From Methylobacterium marchantiae (GTDB lineage: Bacteria > Pseudomonadota > Alphaproteobacteria > Rhizobiales > Beijerinckiaceae): 64,000 nucleotides of DNA. The first letter of the stretch is position 1. Each line of letters starts with the position of its first letter. The position numbers and the translations under genes were made by a program. Under the pieces are notes generated by a model that saw only the letters and a list, made by a program, of their open reading frames with translations, was not told the origin of the DNA and did no database searches. The stretch is from positions 1-64,000 of the forward strand of contig NZ_BPQT01000027.1 in assembly GCF_022179405.1 (NCBI RefSeq). The letters are read 5' to 3'. Positions 17,331 through 29,717 of this stretch are shown here, in pieces.

Positions 17331-20300
17331 TCGGCCGCGCCCGGAACTACGCCCAAGGCCGGGCGGCGCCGGCGGAGGCGGTCGAGATAGAGATAGACGA
17401 CGGGCGTTGTGTAGAGGGTCAGGAGCTGGCTCACGATCAGGCCGCCGGCGATGGCGATGCCGAGCGGGCGGCGCAGCTCCGATCCTTCGCCGCCAGCGAG
17501 GATGAGAGGCGCGGCGCCGAGCAGGGCCGCCAGCGTTGTCATCATGATCGGCCGGAAGCGCAAGAGGCAGGCCTCGAAGATCGCGTCCTTCGGCGAGGCC
17601 CCACGCGTACGCTCGGCGTCCAGCGCCACGTCGATCATCATGATCGCGTTCTTCTTGACGATGCCGATGAGCAGGAACACCGCGATCAGCGCGATGATGG
17701 TGAATTCCGTGCCGGAGACGAGGAGCGCCAGCAGCGCGCCGATGCCGGCCGAGGGCAGGGTCGAGAGGATCGTCACCGGGTGGACGAAGCTCTCGTAGAG
17801 GATTCCGAGGATGGTGTAGACGGCCAGCAGAGCCGCCAGGATCAGCAGCGGCTGGCGCGAGGACGAGGCCTGGAAAGTCTTGGCGGCGCCCGCGAATTCG
17901 CCGTGGATCGTGGCCGGCAGGCGCAATTGCGCCTCGGCTTCCTCGATGGCGGTCGTGGCGTCAGACAGGCTCTTGCCCGGCGCCAGGTTGAACGAGATCG
18001 TGGTGGCCACGAACAGGCCCTGATGGCTGACCTGCACCGGCGCGTTTCCGGTCTCGATCCGCGCGAAAGCCGAGAGCGGGATCATCGTCTCCTTGGCGCT
18101 CGAAACGGGCGCGCTCGACGACGCCCCCGCGCCGCCGGCAATGGCGTTGGAGGCGGCATTGCGGGCCGAATCCGTGGCGATGGTGGCCGCCGTTCCCGTC
18201 GTCGTCGCGCCGGCCACCGTCCCGGCCACCGCGTTGGTGACCGCCGAGCCGCGCGCCTTTCCGCCGGAGGTCGAGACGAAGACGGTCTTCAGGGTCTCGG
18301 GGCTCTGCAGATAGCGCGGCGCGATCTCCATCACGACGTGGTACTGGTTGAGCGGATTGTAGATCGTCGAGACCTGTCGCTGGCCGAAGGCGTCGTAGAG
18401 GGTGTTGTCGATCTTGTCCGGCGTGATGCCGTAGCGGTAGGCCGTGGCCCGATCGATGACGAGGCGGCTCTCCAGCCCGCCCTCCTGCTGGTCGGAGGTC
18501 ACGTCGGCGAAGACCGGGTTCTTCTGCAGCGCCTCCACGAGCCTGGGCGCGGCGGCATAGAGCTCGTCGGCCGTGTCGCCCTGCAGGGTGTACTGGTATT
18601 GCGCGAAGCTCTGGCGCCCGCCCATGCGCAGGTCCTGGCGCGGGAACAGGTATAGCCGGGCCCCCGCCACCTGCGCGAGCTTCGGGCGCAGGCGGGTCAT
18701 CACCTCGGTGATCGACGCCCGCTCGCCCCGCGGCTTCAGGCCGACGAAGACGTTGGCCGAGTTGGTGGCACGGCCTCCCGTGAAGCCGACCACGCTGTCC
18801 ACCGCCGGGTCGGCCTGGACGATGGCGGTGGCCTGTTCCAGCTTCTGCTTCATCGCCTGGAACGAGATGCGCTGGTCGGCCTGGATGCCGCCCATCATCT
18901 GCCCGGTATCCTGCTCGGGGAAGAACCCCTTGGGGACGATGATATAAAGGTAGACGTTGAGCCCGATCGTCGCGAACAGGGTGGCGAGGACGAGGCGACG
19001 ATGGTTCAGGGCCACGCGCAGAGTGCGCTCGTAGGCGCGCAGCGTCCCGTCGAACGCGCCTTCCAGGGCCCGGATGAGGAGATTGGGACGCGTCTCGCCG
19101 GGAGGTCCATGCCCGCTCTCGCGCTTGAGCAGGAGGGCGCACATCATCGGGGTGGTGGTGAGCGAGAGCACGAGCGAGATCAGGATCGCCAGCGACAGGG
19201 TCACGGCGAATTCCTCGAAGAGGCGCCCGACCAGGCCGCCCATCAGCAGGATCGGCAGGAACACCGCGATCAGCGACAGGCTCATGGAGATGACGGTGAA
19301 GCCGACCTCCTTCGCCCCGATGAGCGCCGCTTCCAGCCTCGGCTTGCCGAGCTCGATATGGCGCTGGATGTTCTCGAGGACGACGATGGCGTCGTCGACC
19401 ACGAAGCCGGTGGCGATGATGAGGGCCATCAGCGACAGGATGTCGAGACTGTAGTCGAGGAGATACATTGCCGAGAAGGTGCCGATGATCGAGATCGGCA
19501 CGGCCACCGCCGGTATCAGGGTCGCCCGTCCGGAGCGCAGGAAGGCGAACACCACCACGATGACGAGGACGACCGCGATGACCAGCGTTTCCTCGGTCTC
19601 GGCGAGGGAGGCGCGGATGGTGGCGCTGCGGTCGCCGGTCACGGTGAGGTCGATATCGCCCGGCAGCGCCGCCTGGACCTGCGGCAGCGCCGCCTTCAGC
19701 GCCTTGATCGTATCGACCACGTTGGAGCCGGGCTGCTTGTAGATGAACAGGATCACGCCCGGCTTGCCGTTGACGAGGCCGAGGTTGCGCTTGTCCTCGA
19801 CCGAATCCTCCACCTTGCCGACATCGGTGAGGCGCACCCCCGCCCCGTTGCGATAGGCCACGATGATGTCGCGGTAATCCGCCGCCACCCGACCCTGGTC
19901 GTTGGCGTAGAGCTGGTAGTGGCGGGTATCGGTCTCGATCGCCCCTTTCGGCGAGTTGGCATTGGCCGAGGCGAGGGCCGCCCGCACGCCTTCGAGCCCG
20001 ATCCCGTAATTGTAGAGAGCGGTGGGATCGAGCTCGACCCGGACCGCGGGGAGAGACGAGCCGCCGATATCGACGTTCCCGACTCCGGGCAGCTGGGACA
20101 TCTTCTGCTGCACCACCGTGGCGGCGGAATCGTAGAGCTGGCCCGGCGACAGAGTGTTCGAGGTCAGGCCGAGGATCAGGATCGGCGCGTCGGCCGGGTT
20201 AAACTTGCGATAAGTCGGGTTGGAGCGCAGCGCCGTCGGCAGGTCGGCTCGCGCCGCGTTGATGGCCGCCTGGACGTCGCGGGCGGCTCCGTCGATGTCG

Positions 20301-20596
20301 CGGTTGAGGCCGAAGAGCAGGATGATCCGCACCGTGCCGACGGAACTGGTGGAGGTCATCTCTCCGACATCGGCGATGATGCCGAGGCGCCGTTCCAGCG
20401 GCGCCGCCACCGTCGTCGCCATGGTCTCCGGCGAGGCTCCGGCCATCTGCGCCTGAACCAGGATGACGGGAAAGTCGACCTGAGGCAGCGGCGCCACCGG
20501 CAGCTTGAAGAACGCGAAGATACCCGCCAGCAGCACCCCGATGGTGAGCAGCGTCGTGGCGACCGGACGGCGGATGAACGGCTCGGAGACGTTCAT
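17327..20596 (-). CDS. RND multidrug efflux permease (MdtC-like, second of the pair)
   Basis: 1089 aa, a full AcrB-type proton-driven transporter of 12 TM helices. The N-terminus (FIRRPVATTLLTIGVLLAG) and PLPQVDFPVILV are typical of the MdtB/MdtC branch. TM4 carries the proton-relay Asp pair in [15 protein letters not shown] (about 400-414). Between about residues 776 and 835 there is a low-complexity Ala/Thr/Gly/Ser insert in the periplasmic docking region that ordinary members lack. MdtB and MdtC work as a mixed trimer, which fits the two permease genes here. The start overlaps the DUF559 stop as ATGA and the end overlaps the outer-membrane gene as ATGA, indicating translational coupling. 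Confidence 0.92.
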   Translation of the reverse strand: MNVSEPFIRRPVATTLLTIGVLLAGIFAFFKLPVAPLPQVDFPVILVQAQMAGASPETMATTVAAPLERRLGIIADVGEMTSTSSVGTVRIILLFGLNRDIDGAARDVQAAINAARADLPTALRSNPTYRKFNPADAPILILGLTSNTLSPGQLYDSAATVVQQKMSQLPGVGNVDIGGSSLPAVRVELDPTALYNYGIGLEGVRAALASANANSPKGAIETDTRHYQLYANDQGRVAADYRDIIVAYRNGAGVRLTDVGKVEDSVEDKRNLGLVNGKPGVILFIYKQPGSNVVDTIKALKAALPQVQAALPGDIDLTVTGDRSATIRASLAETEETLVIAVVLVIVVVFAFLRSGRATLIPAVAVPISIIGTFSAMYLLDYSLDILSLMALIIATGFVVDDAIVVLENIQRHIELGKPRLEAALIGAKEVGFTVISMSLSLIAVFLPILLMGGLVGRLFEEFAVTLSLAILISLVLSLTTTPMMCALLLKRESGHGPPGETRPNLLIRALEGAFDGTLRAYERTLRVALNHRRLVLATLFATIGLNVYLYIIVPKGFFPEQDTGQMMGGIQADQRISFQAMKQKLEQATAIVQADPAVDSVVGFTGGRATNSANVFVGLKPRGERASITEVMTRLRPKLAQVAGARLYLFPRQDLRMGGRQSFAQYQYTLQGDTADELYAAAPRLVEALQKNPVFADVTSDQQEGGLESRLVIDRATAYRYGITPDKIDNTLYDAFGQRQVSTIYNPLNQYHVVMEIAPRYLQSPETLKTVFVSTSGGKARGSAVTNAVAGTVAGATTTGTAATIATDSARNAASNAIAGGAGASSSAPVSSAKETMIPLSAFARIETGNAPVQVSHQGLFVATTISFNLAPGKSLSDATTAIEEAEAQLRLPATIHGEFAGAAKTFQASSSRQPLLILAALLAVYTILGILYESFVHPVTILSTLPSAGIGALLALLVSGTEFTIIALIAVFLLIGIVKKNAIMMIDVALDAERTRGASPKDAIFEACLLRFRPIMMTTLAALLGAAPLILAGGEGSELRRPLGIAIAGGLIVSQLLTLYTTPVVYLYLDRLRRRRPALGVVPGAAE

Positions 20597-21173
20597 GGGC
20601 GGGGGGCCGGGCGTGTGCGCCTGCCCCCTCCCCCCTCTGCGGGGGAGGGTAGCGCGGCGGTCAGGCCGGGTCGGGAGAGGAGAGCGACGAGGCCAGACGA
20701 GGCGCGAGCCAGCCGCGCCTCGACGGTCGCGCCGACCGTGCGGAGGACCGAAGCGAGATCGCTCAGTACACGATCATTCGGGAAGGGCAGAACCTCGAAG
20801 CCCTGCTCACGCAACCAGGCATCGCGATCACGGCGCGCGGTCGCGTCATGGGGGGCTTTGTCGAGTTCGACGATCACACGAGCGGAAGCACAGAGGAATT
20901 CGGCGATGTAGGGAGGCAGGGGAACCTGGCGTCTGAACCTGAGCCCACGTAAGCGGCTACCACGCACGTGCCGCCAGAACGCATCCTCGGCGAGAGTACG
21001 GAGCCGACGTTGCTCGCAGGCGAACGCGCGCAGATGTGGAGTGAGTCTGACAAGGGTCCGCCCATCGTCGCTCTTCGCGTCCGATCCGGAAACCGGGCTC
21101 CCCTCTCCCGACCCCCTCCGGGGGCCACCCTCCCCCACAGAGTGGGGGGGGAAGGCAGCGACAAGATCCTGGC

Positions 21174-21177
<4 letters not shown>
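20593..21177 (-). CDS. DUF559 endonuclease-like protein (Vsr-type fold) inserted between RND permeases
   Basis: 194 aa. The core (about 42-155) matches DUF559: a [20 protein letters not shown] region, then [20 protein letters not shown] and [20 protein letters not shown]. This is a PD-(D/E)xK-type fold. Most members have Asp in the first strand (YIVDF) and Gly-x-x-His after the second Asp; here these read YIAEF and KAPH, so activity is uncertain. Both ends of the frame (about 8-28 and 168-194) are low-complexity Gly/Pro/Arg sequence because they run through two inverted REP-like repeats. The GTG start overlaps the upstream permease stop as GTGA, and its stop overlaps the next permease start as ATGA. 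It has no evident role in efflux. Confidence 0.75.
20624..20685 (+). repeat. REP-like inverted repeat, copy A (3' end of DUF559 gene)
   Basis: About 62 bp. A palindrome (CCCTCCCCC and GGGGGAGGG arms) is followed by a conserved tail. Shared blocks with copy B on the opposite strand are CTG(C/T)GGGGGAGGGT(A/G)GC and GGGTCGGGAGAGG(A/G)GAGC, separated by a less conserved GC-rich spacer. Confidence 0.8.
21097..21155 (-). repeat. REP-like inverted repeat, copy B (5' end of DUF559 gene)
   Basis: About 59 bp, in inverted orientation relative to copy A. Both shared blocks occur in the same order when read on the minus strand. The two copies bracket the DUF559 core like imperfect terminal inverted repeats about 410 bp apart. 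Confidence 0.8.
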
Positions 21178-24290
<3,113 letters not shown>

Positions 24291-24355
24291 GGGGCGAGCC
24301 CTCCCCCCACTTGATCTCGGACCTGCCCGGCCGTCGGCGTGAAGCGCCACGCGCT

Positions 24356-24376
24356 CCCTCTCCTGGAAGGAGAGGG
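24356..24376. repeat. 21-bp palindrome, copy 2
   Basis: Identical to the copy at 17217-17237 (arms CCCTCTCCT and AGGAGAGGG). It lies in the 187-bp gap between the adaptor gene and the first RND permease gene. Such stems often modulate mRNA decay between operon genes. Confidence 0.85.
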
Positions 24377-24477
24377 AGCCGTGGTGCCCGTGCGATCCGG
24401 CCGGACCTTGGCCAGGAAAAAGATCGATGTGACGACCGATACGTCGAACACCGCACCAGTCACAGAAAGCACAGCGC

Positions 24478-25887
24478 TCATTGCGCCGCCGGCCGCTCTC
24501 TGCGGCGCTCGCGCTTCTGCGACGGGTTTTCGGGCGGTGTCCCGGCCGCGGGTGTCGATGTCGTGGCCGCGGCGTCCGTTGCGGGTGCGGCCTGGCCGGC
24601 AGCCGCGGCTTCTCCGGGAGGCGGAGCCTGACCCTTGCCGCCCTCGGTGACACGGACCTTGGCGCCGTCGCGCAGACGATCGGTTCCATCGACGACGACA
24701 CGATCGCCGACCGCCAGCCCCTTGGTGACGGCGGTGCGCGATCCATCAGCCTCGCCCGGCGTGATCGGGCGGACCACGACCTTGTCGTCGCCGTCGAGCA
24801 GGTAGACGTAGGCACCGGGGGTCCCACGCAGGATTGCGGCGGTGGGAACGATGGGCGTGTCCCGCACCGTGTCCACGATGAGCTTGGCATTGACGAACTG
24901 GTTCGGGAAAAGGCTCTCGTCCTTGTTCTCGAACAGCGCGCGCAGCTTCACCGTGCCGGTGGTGGTGTCGATCTGGTTGTCCACGGTGTCCAGGGTGCCG
25001 GTGGCGAGCACGTTGGCATCGCCCCGGTCGTAGGCGGTCACGCCAAGCTTCGCGCCCGAGCGCAGGCGCCGCATCACCCGCGCGACATCGTCTTCGGGCA
25101 GGGTGAACACCACCGAGATCGGATGCAGCTGCGTCACCACCACGATGTTGGTGGACGCAGCGGTGACGTAATTGCCCTGGTCGATCTGGCGCAGGCCGAC
25201 GCGGCCGTCCACCGGCGAGACGATGCGCGTGTAGGCGATGTTGAGCTTCTGCTGATCCACCTGGGCCTGATCGATGGCGACCGTCCCCTCGTTCTGCTTC
25301 ACGAGGGCACCTTGCGTGTCGACGTTCTGCTTGGAGATCGAGTCCTGAAGGCTGAGACGCTGGAAGCGGGCGAGGTCGAGCTTCGAATTCTGCAGCAGCG
25401 CCTGATCGCGGGCGAGCTGCCCCTGATACTGTGCGAGCTGGGCCTCGTAGATGCGCGGATCGATCTGGGCGAGGAAGTCGCCCTTCTTCACGGTCTGGCC
25501 CTCGCGAAAGCCGATCTCCATGAGATAACCGCTGATCTGCGACTGGATGGTCACGGTAGCCAGCGGCGTCACCGTGCCGAGCCCCGACAGCACCACCGGG
25601 ATCTCACCTGTCGAGACCGTGGCGATGCCGACGGCCTGAGGCATGTCTCCGGAGCGACCGCGGGCACCCTTGCCGCGCGCCGGTGCGCCGTCGGTCGTAC
25701 CCTCGGTCTTGGGCGCGGGAAAGAACCTGGGCGCGAGATAGAACTTGTAGCCGGCCGCTCCCGCTCCGGCGAGGAGGAGGATCAGGATGATCCAGGTGCC
25801 CGCGCGGCTTCGCCGGCGCGTCGGCGCCTTGGGAGTCGGTCTGAATTCCCGGGCCGTTTCGGTCCGGACGGGCGATTGTTCGTTCAT
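24478..25887 (-). CDS. RND efflux periplasmic adaptor (MdtA/HlyD-like)
   Basis: 469 aa from the ATG at 25887, where a plausible cytoplasmic start leads into one TM/signal anchor (about 31-52, [19 protein letters not shown]). The barrel-sandwich, alpha-hairpin and beta-barrel domains follow in normal order: [20 protein letters not shown] (about 109-128), the coiled hairpin with [20 protein letters not shown], and [20 protein letters not shown]. The last 60 residues are an Ala/Pro/Thr-rich tail ending in basic residues, longer than usual. It is the first gene of the efflux operon and links the permeases to the outer-membrane channel. No regulator gene is adjacent. Confidence 0.92.
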   Translation of the reverse strand: MNEQSPVRTETAREFRPTPKAPTRRRSRAGTWIILILLLAGAGAAGYKFYLAPRFFPAPKTEGTTDGAPARGKGARGRSGDMPQAVGIATVSTGEIPVVLSGLGTVTPLATVTIQSQISGYLMEIGFREGQTVKKGDFLAQIDPRIYEAQLAQYQGQLARDQALLQNSKLDLARFQRLSLQDSISKQNVDTQGALVKQNEGTVAIDQAQVDQQKLNIAYTRIVSPVDGRVGLRQIDQGNYVTAASTNIVVVTQLHPISVVFTLPEDDVARVMRRLRSGAKLGVTAYDRGDANVLATGTLDTVDNQIDTTTGTVKLRALFENKDESLFPNQFVNAKLIVDTVRDTPIVPTAAILRGTPGAYVYLLDGDDKVVVRPITPGEADGSRTAVTKGLAVGDRVVVDGTDRLRDGAKVRVTEGGKGQAPPPGEAAAAGQAAPATDAAATTSTPAAGTPPENPSQKRERRRERPAAQ

Positions 25888-26171
25888 GCCTCGACGATCC
25901 GACCGCTCGTTTCCGAGCGGCAGCGCATAATGTGGACGAAATGGCGACGGGAGTCCCGACGCAACAGGGGGCTCGGCCACCACGCCGCGGGGCGGCGCTC
26001 ACGGGCGGGCCCGAAGGCGTCGGGTGAAGGCCGGAAGGCCCGGCCTGTCGGTCGATCGATCAGCATCGTCGCCAGTCCTGGCCGTCCATTGCGACACCAG
26101 TACGGCGCGGAGGTTTCCCGGCTGTTTCTAGGGGCCGGAGGAGTCGCCCGAAGCCGGGCTCTCCGGCGCCG

Positions 26172-26312
26172 TCACGGCAGCGGCTTCGACGGATAAGCGT
26201 CCACCACCGCGCGATAGGAGGCGTCCGGCGGTGTCACCGGAACCGCGAGACGCAAGACCGCACCCGCCAGGGCGATGACGATGGCGAGGGCACAGCAGGT
26301 GCGGGTGCTCAA
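26172..26312 (-). CDS. Possible small membrane protein
   Basis: A 46-codon frame with a TTG start preceded by GAGGA at seven bases. The product has a hydrophobic helix (CCALAIVIALAGAVLRLAV) followed by a short polar tail with VTPPDASYRAVVDAYPS. It looks like a single-pass membrane peptide. No family is recognised, and the frame may be chance; it follows a candidate minus-strand promoter and hairpin upstream. Confidence 0.3.
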   Translation of the reverse strand: MSTRTCCALAIVIALAGAVLRLAVPVTPPDASYRAVVDAYPSKPLP

Positions 26313-26381
26313 AGGGTCGTCCTCGTGATGCGGCGTCCGGGATCGGTACCCCGTGACATCGTCGAAGCACAAGCGAAACGC

Positions 26382-26413
26382 GAAAGGCCGCCACTCCGCG
26401 GAGAGTGACGGCC
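26382..26413 (-). other. Stable hairpin in the adaptor-aminotransferase intergenic region
   Basis: Thirteen-base arms AAGGCCGCCACTC and GAGTGACGGCCTT pair with one wobble around a six-base loop. On the minus strand it is followed by TTTCGCGTTTCGC. Next to it the element ATCGGCTTCTTGGG is directly repeated (about 26428-26461). With the promoter at 26543-26570 it could end a short non-coding transcript or form a structured 5' leader. Confidence 0.35.
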
Positions 26414-26542
26414 TTCTTCTCGGGAATGATCGGCTTCTTGGGGAAGAATCGGCTTCTTGGGAAGGACCGGAGCGGTACGTCGCCCAACCGAAACGAGGGG
26501 GCGGTGTTCCTGTTGAGCGGCGACCGCTCCGGCCATGGACAG

Positions 26543-26570
26543 AAGTTACGTTACACCTGATGAATGTCAA
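26543..26570 (-). promoter_or_regulatory. Candidate minus-strand promoter
   Basis: TTGACA (26565-26570), a 16-bp spacer and TAACTT (26543-26548) on the minus strand, in otherwise GC-rich DNA. It points toward the hairpin at 26382-26413 and away from the aminotransferase gene. Confidence 0.4.
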
Positions 26571-26699
26571 CAATCGTCAGGCGCCGCGCGCAGAACCTGA
26601 CAGAGAGGCGTGCCATCGCGCACATTTTCGAGGCCTCGCTTCGCCGCCCCGAACGCCCGTGCTACCGAAGCGGACATGCCTTGCGCTCAAGAGCGAGGC

Positions 26700-27905
26700 A
26701 TGAGCGAAACCCAGAGAGACACGAGCGTTTTCCGGATGAACTCCGTCTTCGCCGACCTGCCCAATACCGTGTTCGACGTGATGTCGGTGCTGGCGCGAGA
26801 ACTCGGGGCGATCAATCTCGGCCAGGGCTTTCCCGACGATCCCGGCCCGGCGGATGTGCGCGAGAAAGCGGCCGAGGCCCTGCGCCACGGTTACAACCAA
26901 TACCCGCCGATGATGGGCCTGCCGACCCTGCGCCGTGCCATCGCCGCGCATTATCGTCGCCACCAGGGTCTCGCCCTCGATCCCGATACGGAAGTCATGG
27001 TGACATCCGGCGCTACGGAGGCTCTGGCCGCGAGCCTCCTCGCCCTGGTCTCGCCCGGCGACGAGGTGGTGCTGTTCGAGCCGATGTACGACGCCTACCT
27101 GCCGATCGTCCGGCAGGCCGGCGGCATCCCGCGCTTCGTCACCCTGCGGCCCCCGTATTTCCGCCTCGACGCGGCCGCGCTCGCGCAGGCCTTCTCCGAG
27201 CGCACCAAAGTGGTCGTGCTCAACAACCCGCTGAATCCCACGGCGACCATGTTCCGCGACGACGACCTCGCGCTGCTGGCGACGTTCTGCGAGCGTTTCG
27301 ACGTCACCGCGATCTGCGACGAGGTGTGGGAGCACGTGACCTTCGACGGCAGGGCGCACCGCCCGCTAATCGGTTTGGACGGCATGCGCGACCGCACCGT
27401 GAAGATCGGGTCGGCCGGCAAGATCTTCAGCCTCACGGGATGGAAGGTCGGCTTCGTGATGGCCTCTTCGCCTTTGCTCAAGGTGGTCTCCAAGGCGCAC
27501 CAGTTCCTCACCTTCACCACCCCGCCGAACCTCCAGGAGGCGGTGGCCTACGGTCTGGCCAAGGACGAGGCCTACTTTCTCGACATGCGGGCGCGGTTCG
27601 CCCGCTCGCGCGACCGGCTCAGCGCCGGCCTCACCGAACTCGGGTTCCGGGTCCTACCATCGCAGGCGACCTACTTCCTCACCATCGATATCGGCGAACT
27701 GGGGCCCCGGCTCGGCTGCGCGGACGACGTCGCCTTCTGCCAGATGCTGGTGCGCGAGCACGGGGTGGCGGCGATCCCGATCAGCGCCTTCTATGCGCAA
27801 GGGGCGGTGTGCAACCTCGTGCGGCTCTGTTTCGCCAAGCAGGATGCGACCCTCGATGCCGCTCTCGACCGTCTCTCCGGACTGATGCGGAGCAGGAGCG
27901 CATGA
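26700..27905 (+). CDS. Pyridoxal-phosphate aminotransferase, class I/II
   Basis: 401 aa, cytosolic, fold-type I. INLGQGFPDDPGP near residue 38 and YNQYPPMMGLPTLRRAIA resemble the kynurenine/methionine-glutamine transaminase branch. The PLP-binding Asn is in NNPLNPTA (about 178-185). The Schiff-base lysine is Lys241 in SAGKIFSLTGWKVGF, and the substrate carboxylate Arg lies near the C-terminus (VRLCFAK). It probably transaminates an aromatic or sulfur amino acid, or N-succinyl-diaminopimelate; the substrate is not decidable. I start at 26700, where homology begins. The DUF4112 gene follows 96 bp on. Confidence 0.88.
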   Translation: MSETQRDTSVFRMNSVFADLPNTVFDVMSVLARELGAINLGQGFPDDPGPADVREKAAEALRHGYNQYPPMMGLPTLRRAIAAHYRRHQGLALDPDTEVMVTSGATEALAASLLALVSPGDEVVLFEPMYDAYLPIVRQAGGIPRFVTLRPPYFRLDAAALAQAFSERTKVVVLNNPLNPTATMFRDDDLALLATFCERFDVTAICDEVWEHVTFDGRAHRPLIGLDGMRDRTVKIGSAGKIFSLTGWKVGFVMASSPLLKVVSKAHQFLTFTTPPNLQEAVAYGLAKDEAYFLDMRARFARSRDRLSAGLTELGFRVLPSQATYFLTIDIGELGPRLGCADDVAFCQMLVREHGVAAIPISAFYAQGAVCNLVRLCFAKQDATLDAALDRLSGLMRSRSA

Positions 27906-28001
27906 GGGCTCCGGGCCGCGCGAGCATGCCGCTTGCAGGTGGCCGTGGCCAGGGCCACATCCTGCATCATGACCACGACGCGCATCCCCCGGAGCCCCGC
28001 C

Positions 28002-28493
28002 ATGGCCTTCAACGACGCCGTCTTTCCCGCCCGCGATTTCGACAAGCGGACCCAAGACGAGCGGGCGCAAGAGTCGAGCGCGACGCGCTTCCAAGTCCAG
28101 CCCGACAGCCGGGAGGCGACGCTCCTTCGCCTCGAACAGTTCGCCCATGTCATGGACACGGCGTTCCTGATCCCCGGCACCAACCGACGGGTGGGATTGG
28201 ATGCCGTCGTCGGCCTCGTTCCGATCATCGGCGATGCCGCGGGCATGCTACTCGCCTCCTACATCGTCTACGAGGCGCGCCGCCTCGGTGCGCCGAAATG
28301 GCTCCTCGCCCGGATGGCCATGAACGTGGCTTTCGACGGCGTGATCGGTGCCGTTCCGATCGCCGGCGACATCTTCGATGCGGCGTTCAAGGCCAATCGC
28401 CGCAACGTCCGCCTGCTGCGCCGCCATCTCGAGAAGACCGGCGGACTGCGCCCCAACGAGATAGAGGGAACCGCCGTCCGTCTCGACGGCTGA
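28002..28493 (+). CDS. DUF4112 membrane protein
   Basis: 163 aa. The start at 28002 has GGAG seven bases before it; an ATG at 27969 lacks one. The domain (about 35-150) contains FAHVMDTAFLIPGTNRRVGL and two similar segments, DAVVGLVPIIGDAAGMLLAS and DGVIGAVPIAGDIFDAAFKA, that form the hydrophobic repeats typical of DUF4112. The protein is predicted to sit in or at the inner membrane; its function is unknown in the family. It lies 25 bp before the YejE-type permease on the same strand. Confidence 0.8.
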   Translation: MAFNDAVFPARDFDKRTQDERAQESSATRFQVQPDSREATLLRLEQFAHVMDTAFLIPGTNRRVGLDAVVGLVPIIGDAAGMLLASYIVYEARRLGAPKWLLARMAMNVAFDGVIGAVPIAGDIFDAAFKANRRNVRLLRRHLEKTGGLRPNEIEGTAVRLDG

Positions 28494-28518
28494 TGCGCAA
28501 TCCAATAGGGGCGGACTC

Positions 28519-29694
28519 ATGAACGAGATCGCCCGCCCCGCGGAAGCCGTCCCCGTCGAAATCCCGCCTCCCCTCGTGCACTCGGCACGGGGGCTGTCGC
28601 CGCTGAACCGGCGGCGGCTCGCGAATTTCCGGCACAACCGCCTCGGCTTCTGGTCCTTCGTGATCTTCGTCGGACTGTTCACCCTGAGCCTGTTCGCCGA
28701 ATTCATCGCCAACGACCGGCCCCTGGTGGTGTCCTACAAGGGCGAGATCCTATTTCCCGTCCTGATCGACTATCCGGACGAGAAGTTCGGCGGCTTCTAT
28801 GCGCGGCCGAACTACCGCTCTGCCGAGACGCGGCAGGAGATCGCCGATAATGGCTGGGCGATCTGGCCGCCGATCCCCTATTCCTACGACACCATCATCG
28901 ACGGGCTGCCGACCCCGTCTCCCTCGCCGCCGACCTGGATGCTCACCGACGAACAGTGTCAGGCTGCGGCCAAGCAGCGTGGCGAGGAAACCGCCGGGAG
29001 GGCCGGGTGCAGGGGGCTGGAGATGCACTGGCTCGGCACCGACAACACCACCCGCGACGTGCTGGCCCGCGTGATCTACGGCTTTCGCATCTCGGTGCTG
29101 TTCGGGCTGATCCTGGCCATCGTCTCCTCGGTGATCGGCGTGATCGCCGGGGCGGTGCAGGGCTATTTCGGCGGCTGGGTGGATCTCAGCCTGCAGCGCT
29201 TCATCGAAGTGTGGAGCGGCATCCCGACCCTCTACCTGATCATCATCATCTCGGCCTTCATCGCACCGGGCTTCTTCGTGCTGCTCGGCATCCTAATGCT
29301 GTTCTCCTGGGTGGCCCTGGTCGGCGTGGTGCGGGCCGAGTTCCTGCGGGCGCGCAACTTCGAATACGTCCGGGCCGCCCGTGCGCTGGGCCTCTCCAAC
29401 ATCCGCATCATGAGCCGTCACCTCCTGCCCAATGCCATGGTGGCGACGCTCACCTTCATGCCGTTCATTCTCAACGGCTCGATCGGGACGTTGACCTCCC
29501 TCGACTTCCTCGGCTTCGGTCTGCCGCCCGGATCGGCCTCGCTGGGCGAGTTGCTGGCCCAGGGCAAGGACAACATCCAGGCGCCCTGGCTCGGGCTGAC
29601 CGGTTTCTTCGTCGTGGCGGTGATGCTGAGCCTGCTCATCTTTGCCGGCGAGGCCGTGCGCGACGCCTTCGATCCCCGCAAGACGTTCAAGTAG
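28519..29694 (+). CDS. yejE: ABC transporter permease, YejE (microcin C/oligopeptide) type
   Basis: 391 aa. After a long N-terminus, TM1 (about 42-64) is followed by a large periplasmic insert (about 65-175) with DYPDEKFGGFYARPNYR. This insert is characteristic of YejE, not DppC. MHWLGTDNTTRDVLARVIYG precedes the five-helix core, and the EAA loop reads YVRAARALGLSNIRIMSRHL, which contacts the ATPase. In YejABEF systems it pairs with YejB, ATPase YejF and binding protein YejA to import peptides or microcin C. None of these genes is in the window, so this is a solitary copy. A ribosome binding site (GGGGCGG) lies before the ATG. Confidence 0.88.
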   Translation: MNEIARPAEAVPVEIPPPLVHSARGLSPLNRRRLANFRHNRLGFWSFVIFVGLFTLSLFAEFIANDRPLVVSYKGEILFPVLIDYPDEKFGGFYARPNYRSAETRQEIADNGWAIWPPIPYSYDTIIDGLPTPSPSPPTWMLTDEQCQAAAKQRGEETAGRAGCRGLEMHWLGTDNTTRDVLARVIYGFRISVLFGLILAIVSSVIGVIAGAVQGYFGGWVDLSLQRFIEVWSGIPTLYLIIIISAFIAPGFFVLLGILMLFSWVALVGVVRAEFLRARNFEYVRAARALGLSNIRIMSRHLLPNAMVATLTFMPFILNGSIGTLTSLDFLGFGLPPGSASLGELLAQGKDNIQAPWLGLTGFFVVAVMLSLLIFAGEAVRDAFDPRKTFK

Positions 29695-29717
29695 GGAAAC
29701 ACGTTAAAGTAGGGAAA
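29682..29717 (+). repeat. Short tandem duplication at the yejE stop
   Basis: The sequence ACGTT(C/A)AAGTAGGGAAAC, which holds the last codons and stop of yejE, occurs twice head to tail with one difference. The second unit lies in the 3' untranslated region. Confidence 0.75.

Noticed and set aside
24291-24890. A 200-residue N-terminal extension of the first RND permease
   Set aside because: The extra frame runs through the palindrome and antisense of the adaptor gene end, and has no resemblance to RND proteins.
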